Assembly: GCF_025548555.1 (NCBI RefSeq)
Contig: NZ_JAJLPA010000015.1
Span: 1 to 64,000, forward strand
Direction of reading: 5' to 3'
DNA: 64,000 nt
DNA from: Sphingomonas sp. A2-49
GTDB taxonomy: Bacteria; Pseudomonadota; Alphaproteobacteria; Sphingomonadales; Sphingomonadaceae
The notes beneath the pieces were generated by a model that was given only the letters and a program-made list of their open reading frames with translations, had not been told where the DNA came from and ran no database searches. Position numbers and translations under genes: made by a program. Shown piece by piece: positions 29,781 through 38,094 of the stretch. Position 1 is the first letter of the stretch; each line of letters opens with the position of its first letter.

Positions 29781-30116
29781 ATGGGGCAGGCGATGGATCG
29801 GGATGGCGGGACGCTGGACGCGGTGCGCGCCGACCTTGCGGCACGAATCGCCGCGATCGACGTCAAGGCACCCTATACCTGCGCCCGCGACCTCAAACCC
29901 GACATCAACCAGATCCGGCTCATCGCGCACCGCAACGGGTTGAACCCCGCCGTCACCGTCGCCCATTTCGTCGATTCGGCGCTCTCGCGCGGCGAGCATG
30001 GCGCATTGGTCCATGGCTGGCTCGGCATGCTGGGCGACGCGATCGCATGCGAGCGGCAGGATCTTACCGCCTGCGACGCCTTCGCCGCCGCCTGTTCGGT
30101 ACGACTGGCGGGCTGA
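29781..30116 (+). CDS. Hypothetical protein
   Basis: Not recognised. 111 residues, soluble, with predicted helices: AVRADLAARIAAIDVKAPYT, then CARDLKPDINQIRLIAHRNG, LNPAVTVAHFVDSALSRGEH and ALVHGWLGMLGDAIACERQD. Three or four cysteines have no metal-motif spacing. Two ATGs four codons apart (29781, 29793) could start it. Its stop overlaps the start of the GDT1-like gene by one base, suggesting a two-gene operon. Confidence 0.65.
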   Translation: MGQAMDRDGGTLDAVRADLAARIAAIDVKAPYTCARDLKPDINQIRLIAHRNGLNPAVTVAHFVDSALSRGEHGALVHGWLGMLGDAIACERQDLTACDAFAAACSVRLAG

Positions 30117-30682
30117 TGGATGCCGTGATGGCGGCGCTCGTGGCGGCGGCGCTGGCGCATGTCGGCGACCGGCCGGCATGGCGCGCCGCGATCCTGGCCG
30201 ATCGCCAGCGCCGGCCGGGCGTCGTGATCGCGATGGCCGCGCTCGCACTGCTCCTGGCGGCGGCGATCGCCGCGCTGGCGGGGGCGTGGCTCACGCCGCG
30301 GCTGACGCCGGAGGCGAAGCGGCTGTTCCTCGCGCTCGCGCTGGCACTCCAGGGTGGCGGCGCGCTGTGGCCGGTGCGCGCGCCCGCGCGGCTCGATCGC
30401 TGGCGGAGCGGCGCCTGGGCCACCGCCTTTGCCGGAACGCTGCTGCTGGTCTGGTCCGACGGGATGCAACTGATCGTCGCGGCGCTGGCCGCGCGCAGCG
30501 ACCTGCCATGGCTCGCGGCGGTCGGCGCGACGCTCGGCGCGCTCGCGGTGATCGTGCCGGCCGCGCTGCTCGGAGAGCGGGACTGGCTCGCCCTGCCGCT
30601 TGCCGCCGCGCGGCGGATCACCGGCGCGGCCTTCCTGCTCGTCGCGGCGTGGCTCGCGCTGGGGGCGCTGGGACTGATCTAG
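30116..30682 (+). CDS. Divergent TMEM165/GDT1 (UPF0016)-like membrane protein
   Basis: Inner-membrane protein of 188 residues with about six hydrophobic helices. Layout matches the GDT1 family, which exchanges Mn2+/Ca2+ for protons: two repeats, each opening with an acidic E-x-G-D-K/R-T/S motif. Here the repeats are visible (AHVGDRPAW in the first; WSDGMQLIVAALAARSDLPW then AVGATLGALAVIVPAALLG in the second) but both motifs are altered: His replaces Glu and Pro the Ser/Thr in copy one, and copy two has SDGMQ. It may no longer transport metal. Overlaps the upstream hypothetical gene by one base. Confidence 0.6.
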   Translation: MDAVMAALVAAALAHVGDRPAWRAAILADRQRRPGVVIAMAALALLLAAAIAALAGAWLTPRLTPEAKRLFLALALALQGGGALWPVRAPARLDRWRSGAWATAFAGTLLLVWSDGMQLIVAALAARSDLPWLAAVGATLGALAVIVPAALLGERDWLALPLAAARRITGAAFLLVAAWLALGALGLI

Positions 30683-30780
30683 ACGCAAGACCGCGCAGAT
30701 ACGCAAAACGGACGTGACGCCGGGAGCGTTTCGGGTATCGGATCGTTGCCGCAACGACCCGTTTCCTTCAGGAGCTTGCC

Positions 30781-31272
30781 ATGGCCGACGTCAATCCGGC
30801 ACTCGACGTGCCCACCGATCTTCGCAACACGCGCAGCGTCGCCGACGCGCTCAACGCCTCGCTCGCCGATTGCTACGCGCTCTACCTCAAGACCAAGAAC
30901 TTCCACTGGCACGTATCCGGTCCGCATTTCCGCGACTATCACCTGCTGCTCGACGATCAGGCGGCGCAGATCCTCGGCGTCACCGACGCGATCGCCGAGC
31001 GCGTGCGCAAGACCGGCAACACGACGCTGCGCTCGATCGGCGATATCGGCCGCCGCCAGACGATCGCGGACAACGACCAGGATTTCGTCGATGCCGCGGC
31101 GATGCTCGCCGAGCTGCGCGACGACAATCTGCGGCTGGTCGAAAGCTTCCGCGTCGTGAAGGACGCGGCCGAGGAGGCCAGGGACAACGCCACCAGCGGC
31201 ATCGTCGACGAATGGACCGACCAGGCCGAAGAGCGCGCCTGGTTCCTGTTCGAGGCCAGCCGCAAGGGGTGA
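30781..31272 (+). CDS. dps: Dps family DNA-protecting ferritin-like protein
   Basis: Dodecameric mini-ferritin of 163 residues that oxidises and stores iron and protects DNA during starvation and peroxide stress. Ferroxidase region: KTKNFHWHVSGPHFRDYHLL with histidines H42 and H54 and D58/D59; later NDQDFVDAAAMLAELRDDN and the C-terminal WTDQAEERAWFLFEASR helix. CAGGAG lies 6-7 bp ahead of the ATG. Upstream 98 bp shows no consensus EcfG (GGAAC/CGTT) promoter that I could identify. Confidence 0.95.
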   Translation: MADVNPALDVPTDLRNTRSVADALNASLADCYALYLKTKNFHWHVSGPHFRDYHLLLDDQAAQILGVTDAIAERVRKTGNTTLRSIGDIGRRQTIADNDQDFVDAAAMLAELRDDNLRLVESFRVVKDAAEEARDNATSGIVDEWTDQAEERAWFLFEASRKG

Positions 31273-31336
31273 TACGGCGAGCGCGGCGGGGCGCGTGTCG
31301 TATCACTGTACGATCATAGCGTCCCGCCGCCGAAGT

Positions 31337-32176
31337 CTATCGTGACCGCGGGCCCAGAGTGACGAGCCACCAGTCTGGCGGTGCGCGAAAGCGCAAAGGC
31401 ACGACGCTGCAACCAAGTCCTGCACTCACGATTACGCGCAGCGGTCCTTCGCGAATGACTCCGCACCGGTAGCGCGCGCCGTATCGGGAAACGTCGACCG
31501 GCGGGCCGACGAACGGCAAGTTGAGCTGACCGCAATGCGTATGGCCGGCAAGCATCACGCTTGCACGGCCGTCGATTTTGGGAGCGCTGTCTGGCGAATG
31601 GCCGAGGACGATCCGCGCCCCGTCAAGCTGCGACAATTGTGTCAGCGTCTGTGGCAACTTGTCGTGACGCGTCGGCTCGTCGTCCACCCCGCCGATGGCC
31701 AGCGGTCCGCGAGCGATCGCGGCGTTGCGCAACACGGTCACATGCGCGGCGGTCAACGCCGCATCGACCGCCGCGACGTCGGTCCAATGGTCGTGGTTCC
31801 CCGGTACCGCCACGACACCAAGCGGCGCGCGCAGTCCCTTCAGCGCGCGTAGCCCCGGTGCGGCCCGCGCGTCGCGCCGCTCGTGACCGGCAACGAAATC
31901 ACCCGCCAGCAGCACCAGATCGGGATGGCGCGCATTCACCTGCGCGACGATCCGGGCCAGCCGGGTTTCGTCCATCGCGGCATTGCCGATGTGGATGTCG
32001 CTCAACAGCGCGACGGTCACCGGCGCCGCGCCGAAGGGCCAGTCGGGCAGCGCGACCCGTGCCGTCCGCACCAGCGGGTCGGCGACCGCCTCGCGATAGC
32101 CGAACGCGAGCAGCGCCGCGATTGCGATCGCGCCCGCAAGCGCCACGATTCCGATTCCGCTCCGCCGTCGCATCAT
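31337..32176 (-). CDS. Membrane-anchored metallophosphoesterase (YkuE/YaeI-like)
   Basis: Calcineurin-like phosphoesterase of 279 residues. An N-terminal membrane anchor (GIGIVALAGAIAIAALLAFG) precedes the domain. Metal ligands: LLSDIHIGN (D, H), LLAGDFVAG (D), VPGNHDHW (N, H) and MLAGHTHCGQLNLP (H, H). This is the YkuE-type set; relatives act on UDP-diacylglucosamine or unknown phosphoesters. Divergent from the DNA ligase gene with a 50 bp gap; this is not the ligase-associated phosphoesterase, which lies at 47.0 kb. Confidence 0.9.
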   Translation of the reverse strand: MMRRRSGIGIVALAGAIAIAALLAFGYREAVADPLVRTARVALPDWPFGAAPVTVALLSDIHIGNAAMDETRLARIVAQVNARHPDLVLLAGDFVAGHERRDARAAPGLRALKGLRAPLGVVAVPGNHDHWTDVAAVDAALTAAHVTVLRNAAIARGPLAIGGVDDEPTRHDKLPQTLTQLSQLDGARIVLGHSPDSAPKIDGRASVMLAGHTHCGQLNLPFVGPPVDVSRYGARYRCGVIREGPLRVIVSAGLGCSVVPLRFRAPPDWWLVTLGPRSR

Positions 32177-32226
32177 CGCGCTGTCCTAATGGGAGCGGAT
32201 CGGCTGCGCCACGCGTTCCGACACCC

Positions 32227-33819
32227 ATGCACGCTTTCGCCGCGCTTCTCGGTTCGCTCATCTACACGCGCGGCCGCAACGCGAAGCTGAAGCTGATCGT
32301 CGACTATCTGCACGCGACGCCCGATCCCGACCGCGGCTGGGCGATGGCGGCGCTGACCGGGGACCTCGACCTGCCCGGGGTCAAGCCGGCGCAGATCCGC
32401 GCGCTGATCGAGGCGCGGGTCGATCCCGTGCTGTTCCGGATGAGCCGCGACTATGTCGGCGATACCGCGGAGACGGTCGCGCTGCTGTGGCCGGCACCGG
32501 TGCCGGCGCCCGGCGGCGCGCCGCTGTCGATCGCCGCCGCGGTCGACGCGCTGCGCGACCTGTCGCGCGCCGACGCGCCGGCGGCACTCGCCGCGATGCT
32601 CGACCGGCTCGACGCCGAGGAACGGTTCGCGCTGCTCAAGATGGCCACCGGGGGCTTGCGCATCGGCGTGTCCGCGCGGCTCGCCAAGACCGCGCTGGCA
32701 CAGGCGTTCGGGCTGGACGTGGATGCGGTGGAGGAGGTCTGGCACGGCCTCGCGCCACCCTATGCGACCTTGTTCGCCTGGGCACAGGGCAGCGGGCCGC
32801 AGCCGACCCCCGCGGACGTGCCGGTGTTCCGCCCGTTCATGCTCGCGCACGGGCTGGAGGACGCGCGCGTCGACCTCGCCGACTATGCCGCCGAATGGAA
32901 ATGGGACGGCATCCGCGTCCAGATCGTCCATGTCGCCGGCCAGACCCGCCTCTACAGCCGCACCGGCGACGACGTCACGGCGAGCTTCCCCGACGTCGCG
33001 GCAGCCTTCGCCGTGTCCGGTACCGTCGACGGCGAACTGCTGGTGAAGGGCGAGGTGCAGGGTGGCACGCTGGACGAGGGGGGCGGCGCGGCGAGCTTCA
33101 ACGCGCTCCAGCAGCGGCTCGGCCGCAAGACGGTGTCGGCGAAGATGCTGGCCGCCTATCCCGCCTTCGTCCGCCTGTACGACCTGTTGATCGACGGCGA
33201 CGAGGATCTGCGCGCCTTGCCCTGGACGCAGCGGCGCGCCCGGCTGGAGGCGTTCGTCCCCCGCCTCGATCCCGATCGTTTCGACCTCAGCCAGGTCATC
33301 GATGCGGCGGACTTTACCGCGCTGGAGGCGATCCGCGCCGGGGCCCGCGATGCGGCGATCGAGGGCGTGATGCTCAAGCGTCGCGATTCGCCCTATGTCG
33401 GCGGTCGTCGCGCCGGCCTGTGGTACAAGTGGAAACGCGACCCGCTCACCGCCGATTGCGTGATGATGTACGCGCAGCGCGGCAGCGGCCGGCGATCGTC
33501 CTATTACAGCGACTATACGTTCGGCTGCTGGACCGAGGACGGCGAATTGCTGCCCGTCGGCAAGGCCTATTCGGGGATCACCGACGAGGAATTGCGCATG
33601 CTCGACGGCTTCGTCCGGCGCAACACGCTCAATCGCTTCGGTCCGGTGCGCGAGGTCGACAAGACGATGGTGCTGGAGATCGCGTTCGATTCGATCCACG
33701 CCTCCACCCGCCACAAATCGGGGATCGCGATGCGCTTCCCCCGCATCGCCCGGATCAGGACCGACAAGCCCGCCGCGGAAGCCGACCGCGTCGATACGCT
33801 GAAGCGGCTGGTGACCTGA
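32227..33819 (+). CDS. ATP-dependent DNA ligase (PP_1105/LigB-of-Lhr-cluster family)
   Basis: ATP-dependent ligase of 530 residues. A helical N-terminal DNA-binding domain (about 1-200) precedes the nucleotidyltransferase core. Motif I is EWKWDGIRVQ with adenylated K225; motif III region is VDGELLVKG, motif IV EGVMLKRRDSPY and motif V LWYKWKRDPL. The OB domain follows and the protein ends KRLVT. This is the bacterial family linked to the Lhr-like helicase, MBL exonuclease and MPE phosphoesterase; all three are in this window but 9-15 kb away. The start is the first ATG of the conserved HAFAALLGSLIYT block. Confidence 0.93.
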   Translation: MHAFAALLGSLIYTRGRNAKLKLIVDYLHATPDPDRGWAMAALTGDLDLPGVKPAQIRALIEARVDPVLFRMSRDYVGDTAETVALLWPAPVPAPGGAPLSIAAAVDALRDLSRADAPAALAAMLDRLDAEERFALLKMATGGLRIGVSARLAKTALAQAFGLDVDAVEEVWHGLAPPYATLFAWAQGSGPQPTPADVPVFRPFMLAHGLEDARVDLADYAAEWKWDGIRVQIVHVAGQTRLYSRTGDDVTASFPDVAAAFAVSGTVDGELLVKGEVQGGTLDEGGGAASFNALQQRLGRKTVSAKMLAAYPAFVRLYDLLIDGDEDLRALPWTQRRARLEAFVPRLDPDRFDLSQVIDAADFTALEAIRAGARDAAIEGVMLKRRDSPYVGGRRAGLWYKWKRDPLTADCVMMYAQRGSGRRSSYYSDYTFGCWTEDGELLPVGKAYSGITDEELRMLDGFVRRNTLNRFGPVREVDKTMVLEIAFDSIHASTRHKSGIAMRFPRIARIRTDKPAAEADRVDTLKRLVT

Positions 33820-34021
33820 TCGGCCTCGGCGTCCCGCAAGCCGCCTGTGGCTTGGACGACGATCCGCATGGTCGGGCCCACATGCCATCCCTCACCCGAT
33901 GAGGGCCGGGCGCCGGCGGAGGTAACGCTACACCGCCGTCGTTGGATAGGGGCTTTGGCTCGGACCGATCACACCCCAGGCGCGCATCGGGCGCAGCGTC
34001 GCGGGCGCCGGGCGGCGGCCG

Positions 34022-34888
34022 TCAGCGCGCGCGGCCGACCTCCTCGCCGATCCTGATCTCGAACAGCGTCGGCCAGTATTTTCCCGTCACGAACAGTCGG
34101 TCGCCCGCGGCGTCATAGGCGATGCCGTTCGCCACCGCGTCGGGATCGGCGTTGCCGACCTCGGCGACGATCGGGCGCAGGTCGACGATGCCGTCGACCT
34201 TGCCGGTCGCGGGATCGATGCGCGCGATGAAGCCGGTCATCCAGACGTTGGCGAGGATGCGCCCACGAACATATTCCAGCTCGTTCAGCTGCTTGAGCGG
34301 CTTGCCGTTCATCGTCACCGCGATCCGGCCGCGCTCCGCGAACGTCGCCGGGTCCATCCGTCGCAACGTCGCGGTGCCGTCGGACAGGATCAGCGCGCGT
34401 CCGTCGCCGGTCATCCCCCAGCCCTCGCCCGCGTAGCGAAGCGGCGCGCCGGTGCGTTTCAGCGCCGGCAGCGTCCAGCGGAAACCGATCCCGGTCTTCC
34501 ACGTCACGCTCAGCAACCCCTTGTTCCAGCAGCCGATCCCTTCGCCGAACAGCGCCGGGTCGAGTCGCGCGCGTGCGGCGACCTTGCCCGTGGCGAGGTC
34601 GACGCGGCGGATATCCGATGCGCCCTCCTTGCCGGTGCTCTCGTACAGCGCGCCGTCACAGAACAGCAGCCCTTCGGTAAAGGCGGACGGATCGTGGGGC
34701 ATACGGGCGACGACGGTCGCCGCATAGACCGGCACCCCCGCCAGGACCGGGGCGGGGTCCGTCACCGGGGCCGCTGCGGGCAGCGCGGGTGCCTGCGCCA
34801 CCGGCGCGCGGGTCGGCGTCGCCTGCCACGCGGACACCGCCGCCACGCCGGCGATTCCCAGCACCAATGCCACCTTCACCACGCGCAT
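34022..34888 (-). CDS. Glutaminyl-peptide cyclotransferase
   Basis: Five-bladed beta-propeller glutamine cyclotransferase of plant/bacterial type, 288 residues, exported: signal MRVVKVALVLGIAGVAAVSA. It converts N-terminal glutamine to pyroglutamate. Family blocks: MPHDPSAFTEGLLFCDGALY, ESTGKEGASDIRRVDLATGK, TWKTGIGFRWTLPAL, GWGMTGDGRALILSDG and KPLKQLNELEYVRGRILANV with the E/N of the active site. A GGAG-rich ribosome site precedes the chosen ATG; an upstream ATG gives 11 extra residues before the signal peptide. Confidence 0.9.
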   Translation of the reverse strand: MRVVKVALVLGIAGVAAVSAWQATPTRAPVAQAPALPAAAPVTDPAPVLAGVPVYAATVVARMPHDPSAFTEGLLFCDGALYESTGKEGASDIRRVDLATGKVAARARLDPALFGEGIGCWNKGLLSVTWKTGIGFRWTLPALKRTGAPLRYAGEGWGMTGDGRALILSDGTATLRRMDPATFAERGRIAVTMNGKPLKQLNELEYVRGRILANVWMTGFIARIDPATGKVDGIVDLRPIVAEVGNADPDAVANGIAYDAAGDRLFVTGKYWPTLFEIRIGEEVGRAR

Positions 34889-34926
34889 CCTCTCCACTCC
34901 GCCGCCATGCGGCCCCGTCAAAACGC

Positions 34927-34964
34927 AAAAGGCCCGGCGCCGCTGGATGCGGGGCCGGGCCTTT
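34927..34964 (-). terminator. Rho-independent terminator of the cold-shock gene
   Basis: Stem aaaggcccggc (34928-34938) / gccgggccttt (34954-34964), 15-base loop, with a four-T run on the minus strand. It lies about 20 bp beyond the cold-shock gene stop and also just upstream of the glutaminyl cyclase start, so it insulates the two. Confidence 0.85.
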
Positions 34965-34983
34965 CGTTAGCGAATCGGGACCG

Positions 34984-35832
34984 TTACGACGCGGCCGACA
35001 GGTTCACCGCGGCATATTTGCCGCGACGATCGACCTCGATCTCGAACTCCAGCTTGTCGCCCTCGTTCAGGGTCGACATGCCGGCGCGCTCGACGGCCGA
35101 GATGTGGACGAAGGCATCGGGCTGTCCATCGTCGCGCTGAATGAAGCCGAAGCCCTTCATCGCGTTGAAGAACTTGACGGTGCCCGTCGCCTTCTCGCCG
35201 GTCAGCTGGCGCTGCGGCGCGCCGCCGGCGCCACCGGGACGCGGGCCACGGTCGCCGAAGCCGCCTTCGCGCGGCTCGCGGGGCGCACGCTCGGTCACCG
35301 CCATCGGCTCGCCGTCGATCTTCAGCTCGGTCGCCGAGATCCGGCCACCGCGGTCGACGAGGGTGAAGCCGAGCGGCTGACCCTCGGCGAGCGAGCTCAT
35401 GCCGGCCTGTTCGACCGCGGAGATGTGAACGAACACGTCCTCACCGCCGTCATCGCGAACGACGAAGCCGAAGCCCTTCTGCGCGTTGAAGAACTTGACC
35501 ACGCCGGTGCCCTCGCCGACGACCTGGGGGGGCATGCCGCGACCACCGCCGCTGAACCCGCCGCCACCGCCGCCGCCGAAACCACCGCCGCCGCCACCGC
35601 CACGGAAGCCGCCGCCACCGCCGCCGCCGAAGCCGCCGCGATCGCCGCCACCGAAGCTGTTGCCGCCGCCGAAGCCGCCACGATCACCGCCGCCGAAGCC
35701 GCCGCCACCGAAACCACCGCCGCCGAAGCTGCTGCCGCCGCCGCCGAAGTCGCTGCTGCCGCCGCCGAAATCATCGCGCTTGTCGCGACCACGTCCGCCA
35801 CGATTGCCGCGGCCACCTTTGTCGTAACCCAT
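34984..35832 (-). CDS. Double cold-shock-domain protein with glycine-rich N-terminus
   Basis: RNA/ssDNA-binding protein of 282 residues. Residues 1-100 are low-complexity Gly with FGGG/RGG-like repeats (GRGNRGGRGRDKRDDFGGGS and more). CSD1 spans about 107-172, with RNP1 KGFGFV (119-124) and RNP2 VFVHIS (133-138); CSD2 about 214-279, with KGFGFI and AFVHIS. A charged Pro/Arg linker joins them. Double-CSD proteins occur in alphaproteobacteria; the long Gly-rich leader is unusual and hints at RNP condensation. The start is ATG behind AGGGTT; an in-frame ATG 45 bp upstream is possible. The 5' flank (35833-36121) is shared with the divergent exonuclease gene. Confidence 0.9.
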   Translation of the reverse strand: MGYDKGGRGNRGGRGRDKRDDFGGGSSDFGGGGSSFGGGGFGGGGFGGGDRGGFGGGNSFGGGDRGGFGGGGGGGFRGGGGGGGFGGGGGGGFSGGGRGMPPQVVGEGTGVVKFFNAQKGFGFVVRDDGGEDVFVHISAVEQAGMSSLAEGQPLGFTLVDRGGRISATELKIDGEPMAVTERAPREPREGGFGDRGPRPGGAGGAPQRQLTGEKATGTVKFFNAMKGFGFIQRDDGQPDAFVHISAVERAGMSTLNEGDKLEFEIEVDRRGKYAAVNLSAAS

Positions 35833-36121
35833 AACCCTGTTCGTCTTCCCGGTTCGCCCGCATCCAATCCGTGACAAGAACCCGTGCGCCGGACGACGAA
35901 CGCGAGCCCTCGGGCGCCAAACCTATTGCGCCTTGGGACTCGTCATAGCCTAGAAACCAAGTCGCCGCGAATAAATTCGTCGCGTCCGGCGAACAGTTGG
36001 TGCGGATACTTGTCGCACCGTGTCGTCGACGGCACGAATCATGGTCGCCGCTCTTCCAAGGGAGGGAGCCGCCGCATGCTAGGCCATTGAGCGCGGCGGC
36101 GTTGCGGCGTAGGGCCGCGGG

Positions 36122-36742
36122 ATGACAGTTCACTTCCACGAGGAAGACCTCCCCGCCGACGTCTTCGCCCCCGGCGCGTCGATCGCGGTCGACACCGAGA
36201 CGATGGGCCTCGTCACGCCGCGCGACCGCCTGTGCGTCGTGCAGGTGTCCGACGGCGGGCCCGACGAGCATCTCGTCCGCTTCGGTCCGGGCAGCGATTA
36301 TGCCGCGCCCAACCTGAAGGCGGTGCTCGCCGATCCGGCGCGGGTGAAGCTGTATCACTACGGGCGGTTCGACATTGCCGCGCTCCAGCATTATCTGGGG
36401 ATCGTCGCCGCGCCGGCCTATGACACCAAGATCGCCTCGCGGCTGATCCGCACCTATACCGATCGCCATGGCCTGAAGGAGTTGGTGCGCGAGCTGCTGG
36501 GACAGGAGCTGAGCAAGCAGCAGCAGTCGTCCGACTGGGGCTCGCCGGACCTGTCCGACGCGCAGAAGGACTATGCGGCGAGCGACGTGCGCTACCTGCA
36601 CCGGTTGCAGGCCGAGCTCGACCGCCGGCTGGCGCGCGAGGGGCGCACCGCGATGGCGCAGGCGTGTTTCGACTTCCTGCCGGCGCGCGCCGCGCTCGAC
36701 CTCGCCGGCTGGCCGGACATCGACATCTTCGCGCATGCCTGA
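36122..36742 (+). CDS. RNase D-like 3'-5' exonuclease (DEDDy)
   Basis: Ribonuclease of 206 residues. Exo I IAVDTETMGL gives D24 and E26, Exo II YGRFDIAAL gives D84, and Exo III KDYAASDVRYL gives Y151 and D155: the complete DEDDy set. There is no HRDC domain, so it is the short RNase D-type of alphaproteobacteria. Its stop overlaps the lptC start by 8 bp (36735-36742), so it is the first gene of the lptC-lptA-lptB-rpoN run. Confidence 0.93.
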   Translation: MTVHFHEEDLPADVFAPGASIAVDTETMGLVTPRDRLCVVQVSDGGPDEHLVRFGPGSDYAAPNLKAVLADPARVKLYHYGRFDIAALQHYLGIVAAPAYDTKIASRLIRTYTDRHGLKELVRELLGQELSKQQQSSDWGSPDLSDAQKDYAASDVRYLHRLQAELDRRLAREGRTAMAQACFDFLPARAALDLAGWPDIDIFAHA

Positions 36743-37388
36743 CGCGGTCGCCCCGGATGCGTCGGCCGGGGTGCGCTCGGTCCGCCAGCGCTGGGCCGCG
36801 CCCGGCGGCCGCCACGACCGCTTCGTCGGGCTGCTCAACACCGCGCTGCCGGTCGGGATCGGCGTCCTCGCCGCGTTCCTGGTGATGGCGCCGCTGACCG
36901 CCAGCAACGAAGTGTCGTTCGTGCTCGACAAGAACAAGGTCGAGGTCGCCAAGGAGCGGATGAAGCTCCAGGCGGCGACCTATCGCGGCCAGGACGACAA
37001 GGGCCAGGCGTTCGCGCTCAACGCCGGGTCGGCGGTGCAGCAGAGCAGCAGCGTGCCGGTCGTCCAGATCAACGGGATGACCGCCGACCTCGCCCTCGAC
37101 GACGGGCCGGCGACGCTCCGCGCGAATCAGGGCCGCTACGACCTCAACACCGAACGGATGGCGGTCGACGGGCCGATCGCGTTCCGCGGCCCCAACAACT
37201 ATCGCCTCGACACCAGCGACGCGACGATCGACCTCAAGTCCAAGTCGATGAACAGCCAGGGCAAGGTGACCGGCACCGTGCCGCAGGGCAATTTCAGTGC
37301 CGACACGCTCAGCGCCGACCTCGAGGGCCGCGTCGTGCGGCTCAGCGGCAATGCCCGCTTGCGGATCGTGCCGCGAGCGACGAAATAG
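36735..37388 (+). CDS. lptC: LPS export ABC transporter periplasmic protein LptC
   Basis: Bitopic inner-membrane/periplasmic protein of 217 residues that moves LPS from LptBFG to LptA. One membrane helix (NTALPVGIGVLAAFLVMAPL) follows a short cytoplasmic tail; the periplasmic part shows the beta-jellyroll style repeats RYDLNTERMAVDGPIAFRGP and LDTSDATIDLKSKSMNSQGK. The start is inside the RNase D stop. lptA follows 6 bp after it, and the order with lptB and rpoN supports the call. Confidence 0.9.
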   Translation: MPDAVAPDASAGVRSVRQRWAAPGGRHDRFVGLLNTALPVGIGVLAAFLVMAPLTASNEVSFVLDKNKVEVAKERMKLQAATYRGQDDKGQAFALNAGSAVQQSSSVPVVQINGMTADLALDDGPATLRANQGRYDLNTERMAVDGPIAFRGPNNYRLDTSDATIDLKSKSMNSQGKVTGTVPQGNFSADTLSADLEGRVVRLSGNARLRIVPRATK

Positions 37389-37394
37389 CCGGTC

Positions 37395-37931
37395 ATGCGC
37401 GCTTCCCTATTCGCCGGCCTCTCCCTCGGCCTCCTCGCCGCCCCGCTCGCGGCGCAGACGGCGCACAATTCGAACGCACCGATCGATTTCGGCGCGGACA
37501 ACATCGAATTGCAGGACAAGGCGAACCGCGCGGTGCTCGCCGGCCACGTCTCGGTCAAGCAGGCGGAGATGACCCTGGCGGCGGCGCGGATGACGGTGAC
37601 CTATACGGGACAGGTCGTCGGCGGCAATCCGCAGGTGTCGCGGCTCGACGCCAGCGGCGGCGTCACCGTCCGCCGGCCGGACCAGACCGCCAAAAGCCAA
37701 TATGCGATCTACGATCTCAACCGCCGCGTCATCACGATGCTGGGGGCGGTCACGCTGACGCAGGGCGGCAACACCGTCAACGGCGGCCGGCTGACGATCA
37801 ACCTCGACACCGGCCGCGCGGTGATCGACGGATCGTCGGTACGCGGCAGCAGCGGCGCGACCGGCGGCACGACCTCCGCCGCGCCGGGCGGGCGCGTCAC
37901 CGGCACCTTCTCGGTCCCCAACCGCAACTGA
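37395..37931 (+). CDS. lptA: LPS transport periplasmic protein LptA
   Basis: Periplasmic bridge protein of 178 residues: signal peptide MRASLFAGLSLGLLAAPLAA then OstA-fold repeats NIELQDKANRAVLAGHVSVK, AEMTLAAARMTVTYTGQ and SQYAIYDLNRRVITMLGAVT. The last ~30 residues are Gly/Ser/Thr-rich. It sits between lptC and lptB, 163 bp before the latter. Confidence 0.92.
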   Translation: MRASLFAGLSLGLLAAPLAAQTAHNSNAPIDFGADNIELQDKANRAVLAGHVSVKQAEMTLAAARMTVTYTGQVVGGNPQVSRLDASGGVTVRRPDQTAKSQYAIYDLNRRVITMLGAVTLTQGGNTVNGGRLTINLDTGRAVIDGSSVRGSSGATGGTTSAAPGGRVTGTFSVPNRN

Positions 37932-38094
37932 CGCACCGGATCGCCGGCCGCGGCCGGCCGTCCGGCGCGCGCCGTTCGTCGGAAGGGGCTTCCATCGAAC
38001 CGCAGGGCGGGCCATGACGCACCGCACATGCACGAACCCTGCCAGCCGCGCGCGATAGGGGTTCGGTAACCCAAAGCTGCGAGGCATCACGCCC

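Noticed and set aside
29833-30754. Long minus-strand ORF opposite the hypothetical / GDT1-like pair
   Set aside because: Arg/Gln-rich with no domain, whereas the plus strand shows hydrophobic helices and coupled starts.
30683-30780. EcfG-type general-stress promoter before dps
   Set aside because: No GGAAC-N16/17-CGTT arrangement could be found in the gap.
31561-32226. N-terminal extension of the DNA ligase
   Set aside because: It is antisense to the metallophosphoesterase gene and Arg/Pro-rich; the ligase family starts at HAFAALLGSLIYT.
35397-35867. Ala/Val- or Pro-rich proteins antisense or in other frames of the Gly-rich cold-shock leader
   Set aside because: They are frame shadows of the GGC/GGT repeats.
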